From Sulfitobacter indolifex (GTDB lineage: Bacteria; Pseudomonadota; Alphaproteobacteria; Rhodobacterales; Rhodobacteraceae): 64,000 nt of DNA. The notes under the pieces are model-generated. The model did no database searches. It was not told the DNA's origin and worked only from the letters and a program-made list of their open reading frames with translations. The translations under genes and the position numbers were made by a program. Positions 63,271-64,000 of the stretch are shown here, one piece after another. Positions within the stretch are counted from its first letter, which is position 1. Every line of letters starts with the position of its first letter. The stretch covers positions 62,001-126,000 of the forward strand of contig NZ_CP084955.1 in NCBI RefSeq assembly GCF_022788655.1, in the 5' to 3' direction.

Positions 63271-63679
63271 CGGTGAGCTCCTTTCCTAGATATAGTAAAA
63301 CTAAGCTTCCAAACTCTCATTGCAATCAGCGCAGAGGCGTGCTGCGTATTTTTGCTTATAGAGCTGTCCTCTAGGTCGCTCTGAGTGCTAGGCTTACAAT
63401 GATCGACAAGCGACGGCTTCTCAGGCTTCCGAGATAGGGTGGCTATCTTGGGCCCTAATTCAAAGCGCTTCTTGAAGTGCCGCTGACTCCTCTATTAGGC
63501 CAATATCCGCGCAAGAATCGGCTATAAGTAGGCATTTTATTGCCTCTTCAAATCTGAACGTTGGCAAGACGAAAGTCGGATATTGCGCAATGTCGGGCGT
63601 CTTCCTACATCCTGATTACTTGCGTTTGCATGCTTATCAGAGCGTTTGAGCGAATGCCCTTCTGTCCGAAAGCCCCCTC

Positions 63680-64000
63680 ATGAATTACGATCATCTAGCT
63701 CTATCAGAGTTCGGCATACCTCTGTCTGATTTCGACATCCGGTTCGATAAAATCACCCATCTGGCTTCGCGCCTCCTAAGCACACCGGTTTCATTGCTCA
63801 CTGTCATCGACGATACAGCTGATCTCCAGCTTCTAAAGTCGGCAGTAGGTGTCCCGGATGAGCTGCACCAGAATCGTGCAACACCGCTAAGTCATTCTTT
63901 CTGCAAGTATGTACGGGATAGCGGAGCACCGTTGTCTTTAACTGATGCTCGGGCCGACCCAATCCATATGCATAACCCCGCAATAGATGCTTTTGGGGTC
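63680..64000 (+). CDS. GAF-domain signalling protein, N-terminal part
   Basis: ATG 63680 opens MNYDHLALSEFGIPLSDFDI, then RFDKITHLASRLLSTPVSLLTVIDDTADLQLLKSAVGV and TPLSHSFCKYVRDSGAPLSLTDARADPIHMHNPAI, the pattern of GAF domains found at the start of sensor kinases and diguanylate cyclases. The frame is open at the window edge, so the output domain is unknown. Confidence 0.8.
   Translation, partial: MNYDHLALSEFGIPLSDFDIRFDKITHLASRLLSTPVSLLTVIDDTADLQLLKSAVGVPDELHQNRATPLSHSFCKYVRDSGAPLSLTDARADPIHMHNPAIDAFGV

Overview
The window reads as an accessory region, or part of a secondary replicon, of an alphaproteobacterium of the Rhodobacterales (Roseobacter-like) group. The base is a GC-rich genome. 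The evidence is the family mix: a relaxase and mobilisation accessory pair of the kind seen on Rhodobacterales plasmids, an RpiR-controlled polar amino-acid ABC operon, PRC-barrel and SPW-repeat stress proteins, and one perfect plus several near-perfect sites for the alphaproteobacterial general stress sigma factor EcfG. No replication initiator or parAB genes were found, so plasmid versus island cannot be settled here. Gene assignments come from reading protein motifs by eye; no database search was run.

Layout. 0-18 kb is plasmid-like. It holds an IS30 element, tiny membrane proteins, a mobilisation operon (accessory protein, relaxase, nested small gene), a TetR-controlled detoxification-type operon whose last two genes are frameshifted, a frameshifted GAF-PAS histidine kinase, and a run of unrecognised genes up to a zinc-ribbon/GIY-YIG protein. 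Four perfect DnaA boxes sit just upstream of four of these genes, and an AT-rich stretch with repeated GTAACA motifs lies at 10.07-10.37 kb. 18-22.7 kb is a small island: a class-II tRNA-like structure, an unrecognised gene, a stand-alone MbcA/ParS/Xre toxin-binding domain coupled to a membrane-anchored partner, a second remnant of that domain ahead of a minimal nucleotidyltransferase, and IS3 and LysR debris.

22.7-28.6 kb is one intact operon: RpiR regulator, amino-acid ABC transporter, an enolase-superfamily enzyme of the N-acyl/N-succinyl amino-acid racemase group, and a GNAT acyltransferase. It looks like uptake and D-to-L conversion of amino acids. A D-serine dehydratase-like gene lies alone at 61.1 kb. 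28.8-31.8 kb is an IS scrapyard in which one IS3-family element has jumped into another with a 3-bp duplication.

31.9-59.3 kb is dominated by stress, envelope and signalling genes: pentapeptide and zinc-ribbon proteins, two stand-alone receivers that both carry Asn where the phosphoacceptor Asp should be, a PAS kinase, a KdpD/KdpE pair next to trkH instead of kdpFABC, a DUF2231 protein with a sorbosone-dehydrogenase-like enzyme, PRC-barrel proteins, a Crp/Fnr regulator, an 822-residue dehydrogenase-membrane fusion, a Na+/Ca2+ exchanger and an SLC13-type permease. IS6, IS256 and IS66 remnants are scattered through it. 59.5-64 kb holds a decayed IS66 transposase, the D-serine dehydratase-like gene, a broken DUF488 gene and the start of a GAF-domain protein.

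A recurring feature is the single-base frameshift: at least ten otherwise well-preserved genes are broken, often at homopolymers. Either this region is decaying fast or the assembly carries indel errors; this should be resolved before any gene is called dead.
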